A stretch of DNA of 64,000 nucleotides from Kiloniella majae (GTDB taxonomy: Bacteria; Pseudomonadota; Alphaproteobacteria; Kiloniellales; Kiloniellaceae): the NCBI RefSeq assembly GCF_002118315.1, contig NZ_MTSZ01000001.1, positions 868,001 through 932,000 of the forward strand. The letters run 5' to 3'. A program made the translations under genes and the position numbers. Position 1 is the first letter of the stretch, and every line of letters begins with the position of its first letter. Below, one piece after another: positions 45,808-54,290 of the stretch. Under the pieces are notes generated by a model. That model searched no databases. It had not been told where the DNA came from and saw only the letters and a program-made list of their open reading frames with translations.

Positions 45808-46188
45808 TTATTCCGGTTGCCAAGCATCATAATCGCCAGAAACACGCGGACGATCCCCTGCCTTCAACATACTTCCCTGCGGGCGATATGCTTCGGCTGT
45901 ACCAGTTTTATTTGGTTGATGCTCTTGCTGCCAATCATGTTTGGCGTATCCACCTTCAGGGGGTAATTCATCAGTTGTATGATGGATCCAGGCGTGCCAG
46001 TCAGCTGAGACACGACTTGCTTCCGGTTCACCATTGTAAATGACCCAGCGACGTTCAGATCGCAGGCTATTTTTATGTACTTCACTGCCACCCTTGGTGC
46101 GATAGAACTTGTTGCCGTCCTGATCTTGTCCAACCAACTCACCTTTGAGCCATGTGAACAGACGAGTTCCAAGAGGAGTTCCAGCCAT
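45808..46188 (-). CDS. NDUFA12-type complex I accessory protein
   Basis: A 126-residue homologue of the mitochondrial complex I subunit NDUFA12 (B17.2), found in Alphaproteobacteria. Core motifs are ELVGQDQDGNKFYRTK, RRWVIYNGEPEASRVSADWH and HAWIHHTTDELPPEG. It supports NADH:ubiquinone oxidoreductase assembly or stability. The ATG at 46188 follows AAGGAAGAG. It is the first gene of a likely minus-strand run with mlaD, the small protein and DUF2155. The rest of complex I is not in the window. Confidence 0.94.
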   Translation of the reverse strand: MAGTPLGTRLFTWLKGELVGQDQDGNKFYRTKGGSEVHKNSLRSERRWVIYNGEPEASRVSADWHAWIHHTTDELPPEGGYAKHDWQQEHQPNKTGTAEAYRPQGSMLKAGDRPRVSGDYDAWQPE

Positions 46189-46387
46189 ATCTCTTCCTTA
46201 ATTGAATTGGGTTCTGACCCTATTCTTATATATCTGTCTTATGAACAGCTACTTAAGGTAACTGCTCTTTTTGGTAAATAATAAGCACCGTTCTCAAAAC
46301 GCCATTTATCGTTCAGCGCTGAATATTACACTGCAACCTCGTTCAGTCCAGCCTAAAGGGCGCAAAAATGACGTAAATTTTACCCAG

Positions 46388-47242
46388 CTACGTCTCCGCA
46401 TCCGCTTTTGAAACGGTCGTCAGCCCTTCTTGTGCACAAATCACGTTCCAATCCCCCTCTTCCACTTGATATCCTTCTTCTGCGATATCCTGATTTCGAG
46501 CGATCTGATCTGCAGGATTAAATAAACGTGCAGGCGCAGTGGAAACGCCAGCTTCGAGACCCTTGATCATATCTGGATAGAGTTGAGGAAGATCCAGAAC
46601 CAACAGCGTACAGCCGGGCACTTGCTTATCCGATTTTTCCGGGTCTGATTTAGTCAGGGCACTTACGACCAATTCCCCAATGTTCCCCGGTGTAATCCCC
46701 TGCATAAAAACATCGTGACTGACTGGCAAACCATACAGTTCAATATAAAGATCTTCTTCATCACCCGGTACACCGATGATACCGCGACTGTTGCCATAAA
46801 GCTCTGTCAGAATTTGTCCTTCTTCGGAAACAGGATCAACGACAAAGGTAGCAAAGCAAGCCAAACCATCTTCCATGGTTTCCTCTACCAGTTGCCCTAA
46901 ACCAACCAAATCACAAACATTGGAAATAACGGCAAGCCCCATACCTTGTTCTTTTGCGTGAACACTGGCCTTGTCCATTGCCTGAATACCGGCGACAGCA
47001 AGCGATTGCCCATTTGCATCCAGGAAAACAGTATTTCCCTTTTCGGATAGCGCCTCAATCCTTGTCATATCCGTTCGGCTATACGCAGCCTTATTCTTCG
47101 CCAGAAAACGAATGCCGCAACGGTGAATACGTTCAGCCCATTGTATCATGGACGAAGCACGATCAAGGGTAATTTCCTGTGCACCTCTGGCCTCGAGGCA
47201 ATCCTCCAGCCTATCGCGGAAATCTAGTAGGGAAACTCTCAT
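46388..47242 (-). CDS. Divergent Ldh_2 (malate/lactate dehydrogenase) superfamily-like protein
   Basis: A 284-residue protein with weak but patterned likeness to the malate/L-lactate dehydrogenase (Ldh_2/DUF3726) group. The evidence is an N-terminal helical pair with VSLLDFRDRLEDCLEARG and the core DKASVHAKEQGMGLAVISNV then a Gly-rich stretch, which matches the family's 'helix, GIG-x-V-x-V-x-NS' pattern. The His and Asp expected near DSHG are absent at the equivalent position (RCGIRFLAKNKAAY), so an active dehydrogenase is doubtful. It has no signal peptide. The ATG at 47242 has a weak ribosome site. Function unknown. Confidence 0.5.
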   Translation of the reverse strand: MRVSLLDFRDRLEDCLEARGAQEITLDRASSMIQWAERIHRCGIRFLAKNKAAYSRTDMTRIEALSEKGNTVFLDANGQSLAVAGIQAMDKASVHAKEQGMGLAVISNVCDLVGLGQLVEETMEDGLACFATFVVDPVSEEGQILTELYGNSRGIIGVPGDEEDLYIELYGLPVSHDVFMQGITPGNIGELVVSALTKSDPEKSDKQVPGCTLLVLDLPQLYPDMIKGLEAGVSTAPARLFNPADQIARNQDIAEEGYQVEEGDWNVICAQEGLTTVSKADAET

Positions 47243-47524
47243 TCAGCCGTTTTCACTCCGGTCTTTTGATCCATTAAGAAGCAATTTCTATTGTGGACCT
47301 TAAATATCATAGCTAGCCGGATGATACACGTCCTGATGTCCTTTTAACTCCGGACCAAGCGCCACACCATACCAACCTAAAACCTCTCGCACACACCTCG
47401 CCAGCGCTTTTCCTTGCGGCTCTCAACAAAAAGAGCTTAAGTCATCATAGATAATCGCGGCTGATAATAATCCGTTACAAAATAACAAAACCCAGAGTGT
47501 CTATCATTCAAAAGAGTACGATCG

Positions 47525-48430
47525 TTGAGCAATGCAAAAACAAAGAAGCTCCCACTCGCTGGCATAGCCACAGGCATTGCTGGCGGTACAGCCTTTGGGC
47601 TGATCACACCAATCTTTCCCTTTGCTCATACTCTTGGGGTTACTGCCAGTAGTGCAACGATCATACGCTTTATCATTGGTAGCCTAATTATGGCGACCGT
47701 CGTCTTAGTTACTAAAAGCGCATTAGCTATACCTAAAAATAAAATACTTCCCCTCTTTAGCATGGGGTTGCTTATTTTCAGCGTGACCGTCTGTTATCTT
47801 TCTGCCGTTACATATATTCCTGTTAGTCTCGGCGCCATCTTGTTTTATACCTATCCGGTTATTGTCACCGTAATCGATCCGTTACTGCAAAGACGTTTGC
47901 CAAGTTTCATCCAACTCGGACTTTCCATCCTTGCCTTCACCGGCATCACAATCGCTTTGGGCACAAATATAAAAGAACTGGACTGGCGGGGCGTACTGTT
48001 TGTTATGGGGGCCGCTTTTTCCATATCTGGTACGCTAATTATCAGTAGATCGGTGGTCAGCCACATTCCCAATCTGACAATTGTGTTTTATGTAAACATC
48101 GTCGCGACCGTTTTAACCTGCCTGTATCTTTTCCTGGATGGCAATATCAGCCTGCCGGACCAATGGTCTGATCAATGGATTGGCTGGTCTCTCTCTATCG
48201 CAATTGCCCTACTTTATCTGTTGGCAACTTTGGGACAAATCGCAACAGTCAATTTTGTTGGTCCATCCAGAACAGCCATGCTCTTTAACATAGAGCCCGT
48301 TGTTACCATTATGACTGCCATCATTGTTTTGAACGAGACCTTAAATCAAGCTCAGATAATTGGATCACTTTTTGTTTTAAGCGCGGTTGTTATTTCCTGT
48401 TATCGCCCCGTTCGTATACCCGTATCTTAA
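47525..48430 (+). CDS. EamA/DMT-family permease
   Basis: A drug/metabolite-type transporter of 301 residues with about ten hydrophobic segments arranged as two EamA repeats (residues about 10-150 and 160-290). The second repeat has the typical VGPSRTAMLFNIEPVVTIMT and LNETLNQAQIIGSLFVLSAV. The start is TTG at 47525, with AAAGAG about 8 nt upstream. It is transcribed alone and no neighbour suggests a substrate. Confidence 0.9.
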   Translation: MSNAKTKKLPLAGIATGIAGGTAFGLITPIFPFAHTLGVTASSATIIRFIIGSLIMATVVLVTKSALAIPKNKILPLFSMGLLIFSVTVCYLSAVTYIPVSLGAILFYTYPVIVTVIDPLLQRRLPSFIQLGLSILAFTGITIALGTNIKELDWRGVLFVMGAAFSISGTLIISRSVVSHIPNLTIVFYVNIVATVLTCLYLFLDGNISLPDQWSDQWIGWSLSIAIALLYLLATLGQIATVNFVGPSRTAMLFNIEPVVTIMTAIIVLNETLNQAQIIGSLFVLSAVVISCYRPVRIPVS

Positions 48431-48800
48431 ACATAAAGAATCAGCTTTTGCGTCTTCTCAATCTACCTTACGCATCAAAGTGAATTATTTCACGAATATT
48501 TTCTGTTATTACAACCTATTGGTTAGACCTATATATTTCAGCGATTTACGATAACACAGCCGCATAATCAGAGCTTGGTGTTACAATGTAACCGTTTGAT
48601 TTTCTTTTTACTGACACGAATCGGTAATGAAAACCTGACACTATTCATACTGGAATATTCCAACTAGATTCGAAATTGCCCCAGATATTTTTTTCACGTT
48701 TTTAAATAAATAAAATCGCATTTTATATATCCGTGAAAGAGTTTGATTTTTCCGCCACTTTTCAGACACAATAGATTTCATCCTCTTCTCATCAACAGAT

Positions 48801-48809
48801 TTATCCACA
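48801..48809 (+). promoter_or_regulatory. DnaA box upstream of nrdJ
   Basis: TTATCCACA is an exact match to the strong DnaA-binding 9-mer. DnaA controls ribonucleotide reductase genes in E. coli, so the location is suggestive. Single site; a chance match is possible. Confidence 0.5.
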
Positions 48810-48828
48810 GGCTTATTCAAGCACGGGG

Positions 48829-48844
48829 ACAAAAAAAATTGTGT
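48829..48844 (+). promoter_or_regulatory. NrdR-box-like site 1
   Basis: This 16-mer matches 13 of 16 positions of the NrdR consensus ACACWATATATWGTGT by hand. NrdR represses RNR genes when nucleotides are plentiful. It pairs with site 2, 42 bp away. Confidence 0.5.
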
Positions 48845-48870
48845 GTCAATACGCAAAATAGTGATGACGA

Positions 48871-48886
48871 CAACCAAATATTGTGG
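48871..48886 (+). promoter_or_regulatory. NrdR-box-like site 2
   Basis: An 11/16 match to the NrdR consensus, and also part of an inverted repeat (AACCA and TGGTT flanking AATATTG). It lies 42 bp from site 1, four helical turns, which fits cooperative NrdR binding. Confidence 0.45.
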
Positions 48887-49048
48887 TTAAATCACTTCAG
48901 ATCAACAAAATGTGCTTCTACTTGCAGAAATCCGCAGAGTCCTAGACTTGTGGACCAAGTGATATGAGTGAGCTCTGGAATAGGATATCAACACCCTTGT
49001 TTCCGGAGCTTTATTAACGAGTCTTGTTATATTTAAAGGGGATACGGC

Positions 49049-52000
49049 ATGCGCATCGCACGTCGCTTTACGGAAACCGGGAAAGACGTCTACGACGCAA
49101 TTGAATTTCGCTTTACAACCAGTGAAATCAAAAATCCGGATGGCTCTATAGTCTTCCAGGCTAAAGACATTGAAGTTCCAACAAGTTGGAGCCAGGTGGC
49201 TTGCGATATTATCGCGCAGAAGTACTTCCGCAAACGCGGTATCCCCCAAAAACTTAAACGTGTAGAAGAAAACTCTGTCCCGTCATGGTTGTGGCGCTCA
49301 GAACCAGATCACGATGCAATGTCTGACATCCCCGAAGATGAGCGCATCATTGGTGAGACTTCTGCCAAACAGGTTTTTGACCGCCTGGCAGGTACCTGGA
49401 CGTACTGGGGCTGGAAAGGCGGCTACTTCGATAGCGAAGAAGACGCTCGTACCTATTTTGATGAAATGCGCTATATGCTCACCAATCAGATGACAGCGCC
49501 AAATTCTCCACAGTGGTTCAACACTGGCCTACATTGGGCCTATGGTATCGATGGTCCCGGCCAAGGTCACCACTATGTAGATTACAAATCTGGCAAGCTC
49601 ACCAAATCAAAATCATCATATGAGCATCCACAGCCACATGCCTGCTTCATTCAATCCGTTGACGATGATCTCGTAAACGAGAACGGCATCATGGACCTTT
49701 GGGTTCGTGAAGCACGTCTGTTTAAATATGGCTCTGGAACTGGCACGAACTTCTCCCGCGTTCGTGGAGCTGCAGAACCTCTTTCAGGCGGCGGAAAATC
49801 TTCCGGTCTGATGAGCTTCCTCAAAATTGGTGATCGTGCTGCCGGAGCAATCAAATCAGGTGGTACCACACGTCGTGCTGCAAAAATGGTAACCGTAGAT
49901 CTGGACCACCCGGATATCGAGGAATACATCAACTGGAAAGTAGTTGAAGAGCAGAAAGTTGCCGCACTGGTTGCTGGCTCCAAAATTTGTCAGACACATC
50001 TGACCAAAATCATGGCAGCCTGTAATACAGATCAGCTTTCTGGCAAAGATCGGGTTGATCCGCGCAAGAACACCACGCTAAAGGCAGCTATCAAAGCGGC
50101 CCGCAGTCACGAAGTTCCCATGAGCTACGTTCAGCGTGTACTTCAGTTCGCGGGACAAGGCTTCACAAACATTGAATTTGAAACCTACAACACCGACTGG
50201 GATTCAGATGCCTATCTGACAGTATCCGGCCAGAACTCCAATAACTCTGTGCGTGTTGCCAACGGTTTCTTCCAAACTCTAGAAGAAGATGGCGATTGGG
50301 ATTTGATCCGTCGCTCAGATGGAAAAGTTCAAAAGACGGTTAAAGCGCGTGACCTCTGGGATCAGATCTCACACGCGGCTTGGGCTTGTGCAGATCCCGG
50401 CATCCAGTATGATACCACGATTAACGAGTGGCACACCTGCCCCAAGTCTGGTCGCATTAACGGCTCCAACCCTTGTTCTGAGTACATGTTCCTGGACGAT
50501 ACAGCTTGTAATCTGGCATCCATGAACCTGATGACCTTCCTGCGCGAAGACGGTAGCTTTGACATCGAAGCTTACACTCACACAACACGACTGTGGACCA
50601 TCGCGCTGGAAATTTCCGTTTTGATGGCGCAATTCCCGTCAAAATCAATCGCTCAATACTCTTATGAGTTCCGTACACTCGGTCTGGGTTTTGCCAACAT
50701 CGGCGGCATGTTGATGTCCACGGGCGTCTCCTATGATTCAGATGAAGGTCGCGCCATCTGTGCGACACTCAGCGCGATTATGACCGGTACAGCCTATGCC
50801 ACATCGGCTGAAATGGCGGGTGAGCTCGGCGCGTTCAAACGCTATGATCTCAACAAAAAAGACATGCTGCGCGTAATGCGCAACCACCGTCGCGCTGCTT
50901 ATGGTGAAGAAGCTGGCTATGAAGAACTAGAAGTTCTGCCTGTGCCAATCGTTGCCAAAGACTGCCCTGATCAAAACATGGTTGAAGCAGCCAAAGCCGC
51001 TTGGGATCAGGCATTAGAGCTTGGTGAAAAGCACGGGTATCGTAACGCACAAACCACTGTGATTGCTCCAACAGGAACAATCGGTCTTGTTATGGATTGC
51101 GATACCACCGGTATTGAGCCTGATTTCGCCCTCGTGAAGTTCAAAAAGCTTGCTGGCGGTGGTTATTTCAAAATCATCAACCGCACAGTACCTGGTGCAT
51201 TGAGCAACTTGGGCTACAGCGAAGAACAAATCGATGAAATCATCAAGTTCGCTGTTGGTCATGGCACGCTGAAAGATGCGCCTGGTATCAACCATGACAG
51301 CCTGAAAGCCAAAGGCTTCACAGACGAAGCAATCGCAACGGTTGAAGCTGGTCTTGGTAGTGCCTTTGACATCAAGTTCATTTTCAACAAATGGACCCTT
51401 GGTGACGATCTTTGCAAAAATGTATTGGGCTTCAAGGACGAACAGCTCAACGACATGAACTTTGACATGCTTGTTGAACTAGGTTTCAACCGCAAAGACA
51501 TTGATGCTGCAAACATCTATTGCACAGGCTCCATGACCCTAGAAGGTGCACCTCACCTTAAGGACGAGCACCTACCTATTTTCGACTGTGCGAACCCATG
51601 CGGTAAAACCGGTAAGCGTTTCCTCTCTGCCGAAAGCCACATTCGTATGATGGCGGCATCCCAGCCATTTATTTCCGGCGCCATTTCCAAAACAATCAAC
51701 ATGCCGGCAAATGCGATTATCGATGATTGTAAAGACGCTTACATGCTGTCTTGGAAACTCGGCCTAAAAGCCAATGCGCTGTACCGCGATGGGTCCAAGC
51801 TTTCTCAACCTCTCTCTTCCGGTGTTCTTCTTGAACTCGATGAAGATGAGCAAGAGGAAATGGAAGAAGCATCATCAGCTAAACGTGTTGAAATCGTTGC
51901 CGAGCGCATCATCGAACGCGTTATCGAAAAGACGATTACCGAGCGTAAAAAGCTGCCATCACGCCGTAAGGGCTACACACAAAAAGCCATCGTTGGTGGC

Positions 52001-52705
52001 CACAAGGTTTACCTGCGTACGGGTGAGTACGAAGATGGTGCTTTGGGTGAAATCTTTGTTGATATGCACAAAGAAGGCGCGGCCTTCCGCAGCTTGATGA
52101 ACAACTTCGCTATCGCGATTTCCATCGGCCTGCAATACGGCGTTCCTTTGGAAGAGTATGTCGAAGCCTATACCTTCACACGCTTTGAGCCATCAGGCAT
52201 GGTCGAAGGCAACGACGTCATCAAGATGGCAACGTCCATCCTTGATTACCTCTTCCGTGAACTGGCTGTTTCCTACCTTGGCCGTAATGATCTAGCCCAT
52301 GTGGAACCAGCAGACATCACACCAGACACGTTGGGCAGAGGTGATGGCGAAAGCAACCCACCAAAGCCGGAAGATGCTGTTGCAGAAACCGTTCGTCGCG
52401 TAGCCTCTACTGGTTATGTTCGGAACAAACTGGTTGTTGTAAACGGTGGTCGCCCAACAGAAGAACTCGTAGCCTCAGCAGCAACCGCTGAAGTTGCACA
52501 AGAAGTTGTAACACCCGCCCCAACGGAAACGGTTGTGGAAACAACGACCACAAAATCCGCCAACCCACGCATGGAAAAAGTTCGTGAAGCCCGCATGAAA
52601 GGCTACGAAGGCGACTCTTGCCCTGAGTGTGGAAACTTTACCCTTGTCCGTAACGGTACCTGCCTGAAATGCGATACCTGCGGCGGGACAACAGGTTGCT
52701 CCTAA
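49049..52705 (+). CDS. nrdJ: Vitamin B12-dependent (class II) ribonucleotide reductase
   Basis: Reduces ribonucleotides to deoxyribonucleotides using adenosylcobalamin as the radical source, with or without oxygen. It has 1218 residues, normal for the long alphaproteobacterial type. Active-site sequence [20 protein letters not shown] lies at about 472. [15 protein letters not shown] and [20 protein letters not shown] are family motifs. A C-terminal Cys cluster ([11 protein letters not shown], then [13 protein letters not shown]) supplies the redox-active and metal-binding cysteines. The ATG at 49049 has AAAGGGG upstream. No separate activase or class I RNR is nearby. It ends in a terminator. 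Confidence 0.97.
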   Translation: MRIARRFTETGKDVYDAIEFRFTTSEIKNPDGSIVFQAKDIEVPTSWSQVACDIIAQKYFRKRGIPQKLKRVEENSVPSWLWRSEPDHDAMSDIPEDERIIGETSAKQVFDRLAGTWTYWGWKGGYFDSEEDARTYFDEMRYMLTNQMTAPNSPQWFNTGLHWAYGIDGPGQGHHYVDYKSGKLTKSKSSYEHPQPHACFIQSVDDDLVNENGIMDLWVREARLFKYGSGTGTNFSRVRGAAEPLSGGGKSSGLMSFLKIGDRAAGAIKSGGTTRRAAKMVTVDLDHPDIEEYINWKVVEEQKVAALVAGSKICQTHLTKIMAACNTDQLSGKDRVDPRKNTTLKAAIKAARSHEVPMSYVQRVLQFAGQGFTNIEFETYNTDWDSDAYLTVSGQNSNNSVRVANGFFQTLEEDGDWDLIRRSDGKVQKTVKARDLWDQISHAAWACADPGIQYDTTINEWHTCPKSGRINGSNPCSEYMFLDDTACNLASMNLMTFLREDGSFDIEAYTHTTRLWTIALEISVLMAQFPSKSIAQYSYEFRTLGLGFANIGGMLMSTGVSYDSDEGRAICATLSAIMTGTAYATSAEMAGELGAFKRYDLNKKDMLRVMRNHRRAAYGEEAGYEELEVLPVPIVAKDCPDQNMVEAAKAAWDQALELGEKHGYRNAQTTVIAPTGTIGLVMDCDTTGIEPDFALVKFKKLAGGGYFKIINRTVPGALSNLGYSEEQIDEIIKFAVGHGTLKDAPGINHDSLKAKGFTDEAIATVEAGLGSAFDIKFIFNKWTLGDDLCKNVLGFKDEQLNDMNFDMLVELGFNRKDIDAANIYCTGSMTLEGAPHLKDEHLPIFDCANPCGKTGKRFLSAESHIRMMAASQPFISGAISKTINMPANAIIDDCKDAYMLSWKLGLKANALYRDGSKLSQPLSSGVLLELDEDEQEEMEEASSAKRVEIVAERIIERVIEKTITERKKLPSRRKGYTQKAIVGGHKVYLRTGEYEDGALGEIFVDMHKEGAAFRSLMNNFAIAISIGLQYGVPLEEYVEAYTFTRFEPSGMVEGNDVIKMATSILDYLFRELAVSYLGRNDLAHVEPADITPDTLGRGDGESNPPKPEDAVAETVRRVASTGYVRNKLVVVNGGRPTEELVASAATAEVAQEVVTPAPTETVVETTTTKSANPRMEKVREARMKGYEGDSCPECGNFTLVRNGTCLKCDTCGGTTGCS

Positions 52706-52718
52706 CGGAGCAGTTTTT

Positions 52719-52754
52719 CAGTCATCGCGGTGGGGGCATCGTGAGGGATGACTG
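52719..52754 (+). other. First of three hairpins after nrdJ
   Basis: An 8-bp stem, CAGTCATC (52719-52726) with GATGACTG (52747-52754), closes a 20-nt G-rich loop. Unknown role; possibly part of a 3' UTR or a small RNA. Confidence 0.5.
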
Positions 52755-52771
52755 ATAGAGGTGCGGTGAGC

Positions 52772-52800
52772 GCGACAAGATCAAGATCTCTCTTGTCGCT
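52772..52800 (+). other. Second of three hairpins after nrdJ
   Basis: GCGACAAGA pairs with TCTTGTCGC across a loop of about 10 nt within about 52772-52800. It sits between the first hairpin and the main terminator. Confidence 0.5.
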
Positions 52801-52806
52801 TCCCGC

Positions 52807-52856
52807 TTCTTCGCAGCAAAAAGGGTGGCTTTGGCCACCCTTTTTGCTGCGAAGAA
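52807..52856. terminator. Strong bidirectional terminator with a 23-bp perfect stem
   Basis: 52807-52829 pairs perfectly with 52834-52856 around the loop TTTG. The inner core is GGGTGGC/GCCACCC, then TTTTT on the plus strand and an equivalent T-run on the minus strand. This is much longer than a normal terminator stem. Confidence 0.85.
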
Positions 52857-53008
52857 AACAAAATCTTTGAACAGAATTAAACTTGGACATTGCTCATCCC
52901 TAAGTTCCTTTTCAGCGACATTAACTAATTTGTTTAAAGTGATTTCTTTAAATTATTTTTTCTTACCAAATATCTTTGTTCTTTCGTGACCACCTCAAAT
53001 AAACCCCT

Positions 53009-53032
53009 CAATTACGTGGTCAATTACGTGGT
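53009..53032 (+). repeat. 12-bp tandem repeat, two copies
   Basis: CAATTACGTGGT occurs exactly twice, back to back (53009-53020, 53021-53032). It may be a duplicated binding site upstream of the rbs operon. Confidence 0.7.
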
Positions 53033-53113
53033 ATTGTGAACCAACTTTTCAAAAACTTTTACCGAGCACACTTAGTTAACAAGCCCTCGTTTAATCGACA
53101 CCCTTTAAAATGA

Positions 53114-53172
53114 ATGCATTCATAAATATGAAACGTTTCATATTGACAATTATTTCTACCTATGCATTCATA
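53114..53172 (+). repeat. 11-bp direct repeats flanking the rbs operator
   Basis: ATGCATTCATA occurs at 53114-53124 and 53162-53172, either side of the palindrome and -35 box. The first copy sits in a perfect 12-bp palindrome TGAATGCATTCA (53111-53122). Possible second operator pair. Confidence 0.5.
53125..53144 (+). promoter_or_regulatory. LacI-family operator overlapping the rbs promoter
   Basis: A perfect 20-bp palindrome around GAAACGTTTC, the typical LacI/PurR-type half-site arrangement. Its right end overlaps TTGACA (53143-53148), a consensus -35 box, so binding would block RNA polymerase. The regulator is probably the LacI-family gene at 57.4 kb. Confidence 0.75.
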
Positions 53173-53236
53173 GTTTCATTGCCAAATATAAGAAAAAACA
53201 AACGAATTATGGCATCTGAATTTTAGGGAGAATCAA

Positions 53237-54157
53237 ATGAAATTTATGAAAATTGCCGCCGCCGCAGCAACCAGCATTGCATTGCTAGCCGGTTCCGCTC
53301 AGGCCGAAGACAAACCCGTTGTTGGTTTGATTATGAAATCTCTGGCAAACGAGTTTTTCCAGAACATGTTAGAAGGCGCTAAGGAACACGAGAAAAAACG
53401 TGGTGATTACGAACTCCGCGCCGTTGGGATGCAGAATGAAACCGACTTTGAATCCCAGATAAATGCGGTTGAAAATTTTATCACTCAAGGGGTAGACGCT
53501 ATTGTTATTGCTCCTGCTGATTCCCGTGCCATGGTTCGTCCACTAAAACGTGCCATGGAAGCGGGTATCGTTGTAATAAACTTTGACGTTTCTTTGGATG
53601 CGGAAGCAAAAAAACAACAGGGTGTTGAGCTTGCTTTTGTAGGACCAGATAATCGAGGCGGCGCTAAACTCGCTGGTGATGCTCTTGGTGAATTGCTTGG
53701 CGCAGGTAGCAAGGTTGTGATCATTGAAGGTAATCCCGGAGCAGATAATGCTAACGAGCGTCGTCTTGGTTTCGAAGCTTCCGTTGAAGACTACAAACTC
53801 GATCTTGTAGATAGTCGGACAGCTCACTGGGAAACAGAAGAAGCCAACACAGTCTTCTCTAATATTCTAACTGCCCATCCAGACATCCAGGGTGTTATGG
53901 CAGCCAATGATTCTATGGCTATTGGTGTCGTAAAGGCCCTCGAATCAGCTGGGCGTAAAGACATCACCGTCGTTGGTTTTGACAATATCCCAGCGGTTGG
54001 CCCTATGATTAAAGATGGCCGTATGCTCGCCACTGTCGATCAGTTTGGCCAAGACATGGCTGCCAATTCCATCGATCTTGCCCTCGATGTTATCGCTGGC
54101 GGCCCACAGTTGGAAGGTTGGGTAAAAACCCCAATCGAACTTGTGACCAACAAGTAA
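53237..54157 (+). CDS. rbsB: Ribose-type ABC transporter, periplasmic binding protein
   Basis: A periplasmic sugar-binding protein delivering its ligand to the RbsAC transporter. It has 306 residues. The signal peptide covers about 1-23 (MKFMKIAAAAATSIALLAGS, cut after AQA). The type I binding-protein fold shows VGLIMKSLANEFFQNMLEGA at the start, NFITQGVDAIVIAP, and GVMAANDSMAIGVVKALESAG followed by GFDNIPAVGPMIKDG. The ATG at 53237 has AGGGAGA upstream. First gene of the rbsB-rbsA-rbsC-rbsD set, controlled by the operator at 53125. Ribose as ligand is inferred from the RbsD gene in the operon. Confidence 0.9.
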   Translation: MKFMKIAAAAATSIALLAGSAQAEDKPVVGLIMKSLANEFFQNMLEGAKEHEKKRGDYELRAVGMQNETDFESQINAVENFITQGVDAIVIAPADSRAMVRPLKRAMEAGIVVINFDVSLDAEAKKQQGVELAFVGPDNRGGAKLAGDALGELLGAGSKVVIIEGNPGADNANERRLGFEASVEDYKLDLVDSRTAHWETEEANTVFSNILTAHPDIQGVMAANDSMAIGVVKALESAGRKDITVVGFDNIPAVGPMIKDGRMLATVDQFGQDMAANSIDLALDVIAGGPQLEGWVKTPIELVTNK

Positions 54158-54195
54158 TAAATGTTGACCTCCTGCTTGTGCGGCACCGTACATTT

Positions 54196-54226
54196 CCGGT
54201 GTCTTCACGGTCCGGCGTCTTCACGG
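54196..54226 (+). repeat. Direct repeat in the rbsB-rbsA gap
   Basis: CCGGTGTCTTCACGG (54196-54210) and CCGGCGTCTTCACGG (54212-54226) differ at one base. They are followed by TTTTTT (54235-54240). The structure could form a partial terminator that lowers rbsA expression relative to the binding protein. Confidence 0.55.
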
Positions 54227-54290
54227 GCAGGATCTTTTTTATTACTCACTAACACTGAAAACTTACAAAGTACGTAGCGGAATTCCCCTC

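Larger units (their letters stand above)
48431..49048 (+). other. 618-bp regulatory region upstream of nrdJ
   Basis: No open reading frame worth calling. It is AT-rich and holds a consensus DnaA box, two NrdR-like palindromes and a leader hairpin (48971-48979 with 49002-49010, 9 bp with one wobble pair). I looked for a cobalamin riboswitch (B12 box and conserved core) and did not find one. Confidence 0.6.
52706..53236 (+). other. 531-bp gap between nrdJ and rbsB
   Basis: From left to right: three hairpins; an AT-rich stretch with no gene; a 12-bp tandem repeat; and the rbs promoter/operator region. No coding sequence supported. Confidence 0.6.

Noticed and set aside
48801-48809. Replication origin
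   Set aside because: A single DnaA box without clustered repeats or neighbouring origin genes is not enough.
48431-49048. Cobalamin riboswitch before the B12-dependent nrdJ
   Set aside because: I looked for the B12 box and conserved core and found neither; the palindromes fit NrdR and DnaA better.
49049-52705. Intein in nrdJ (common in RNR genes)
   Set aside because: Family motifs run without interruption and the length is normal for the long alphaproteobacterial type.
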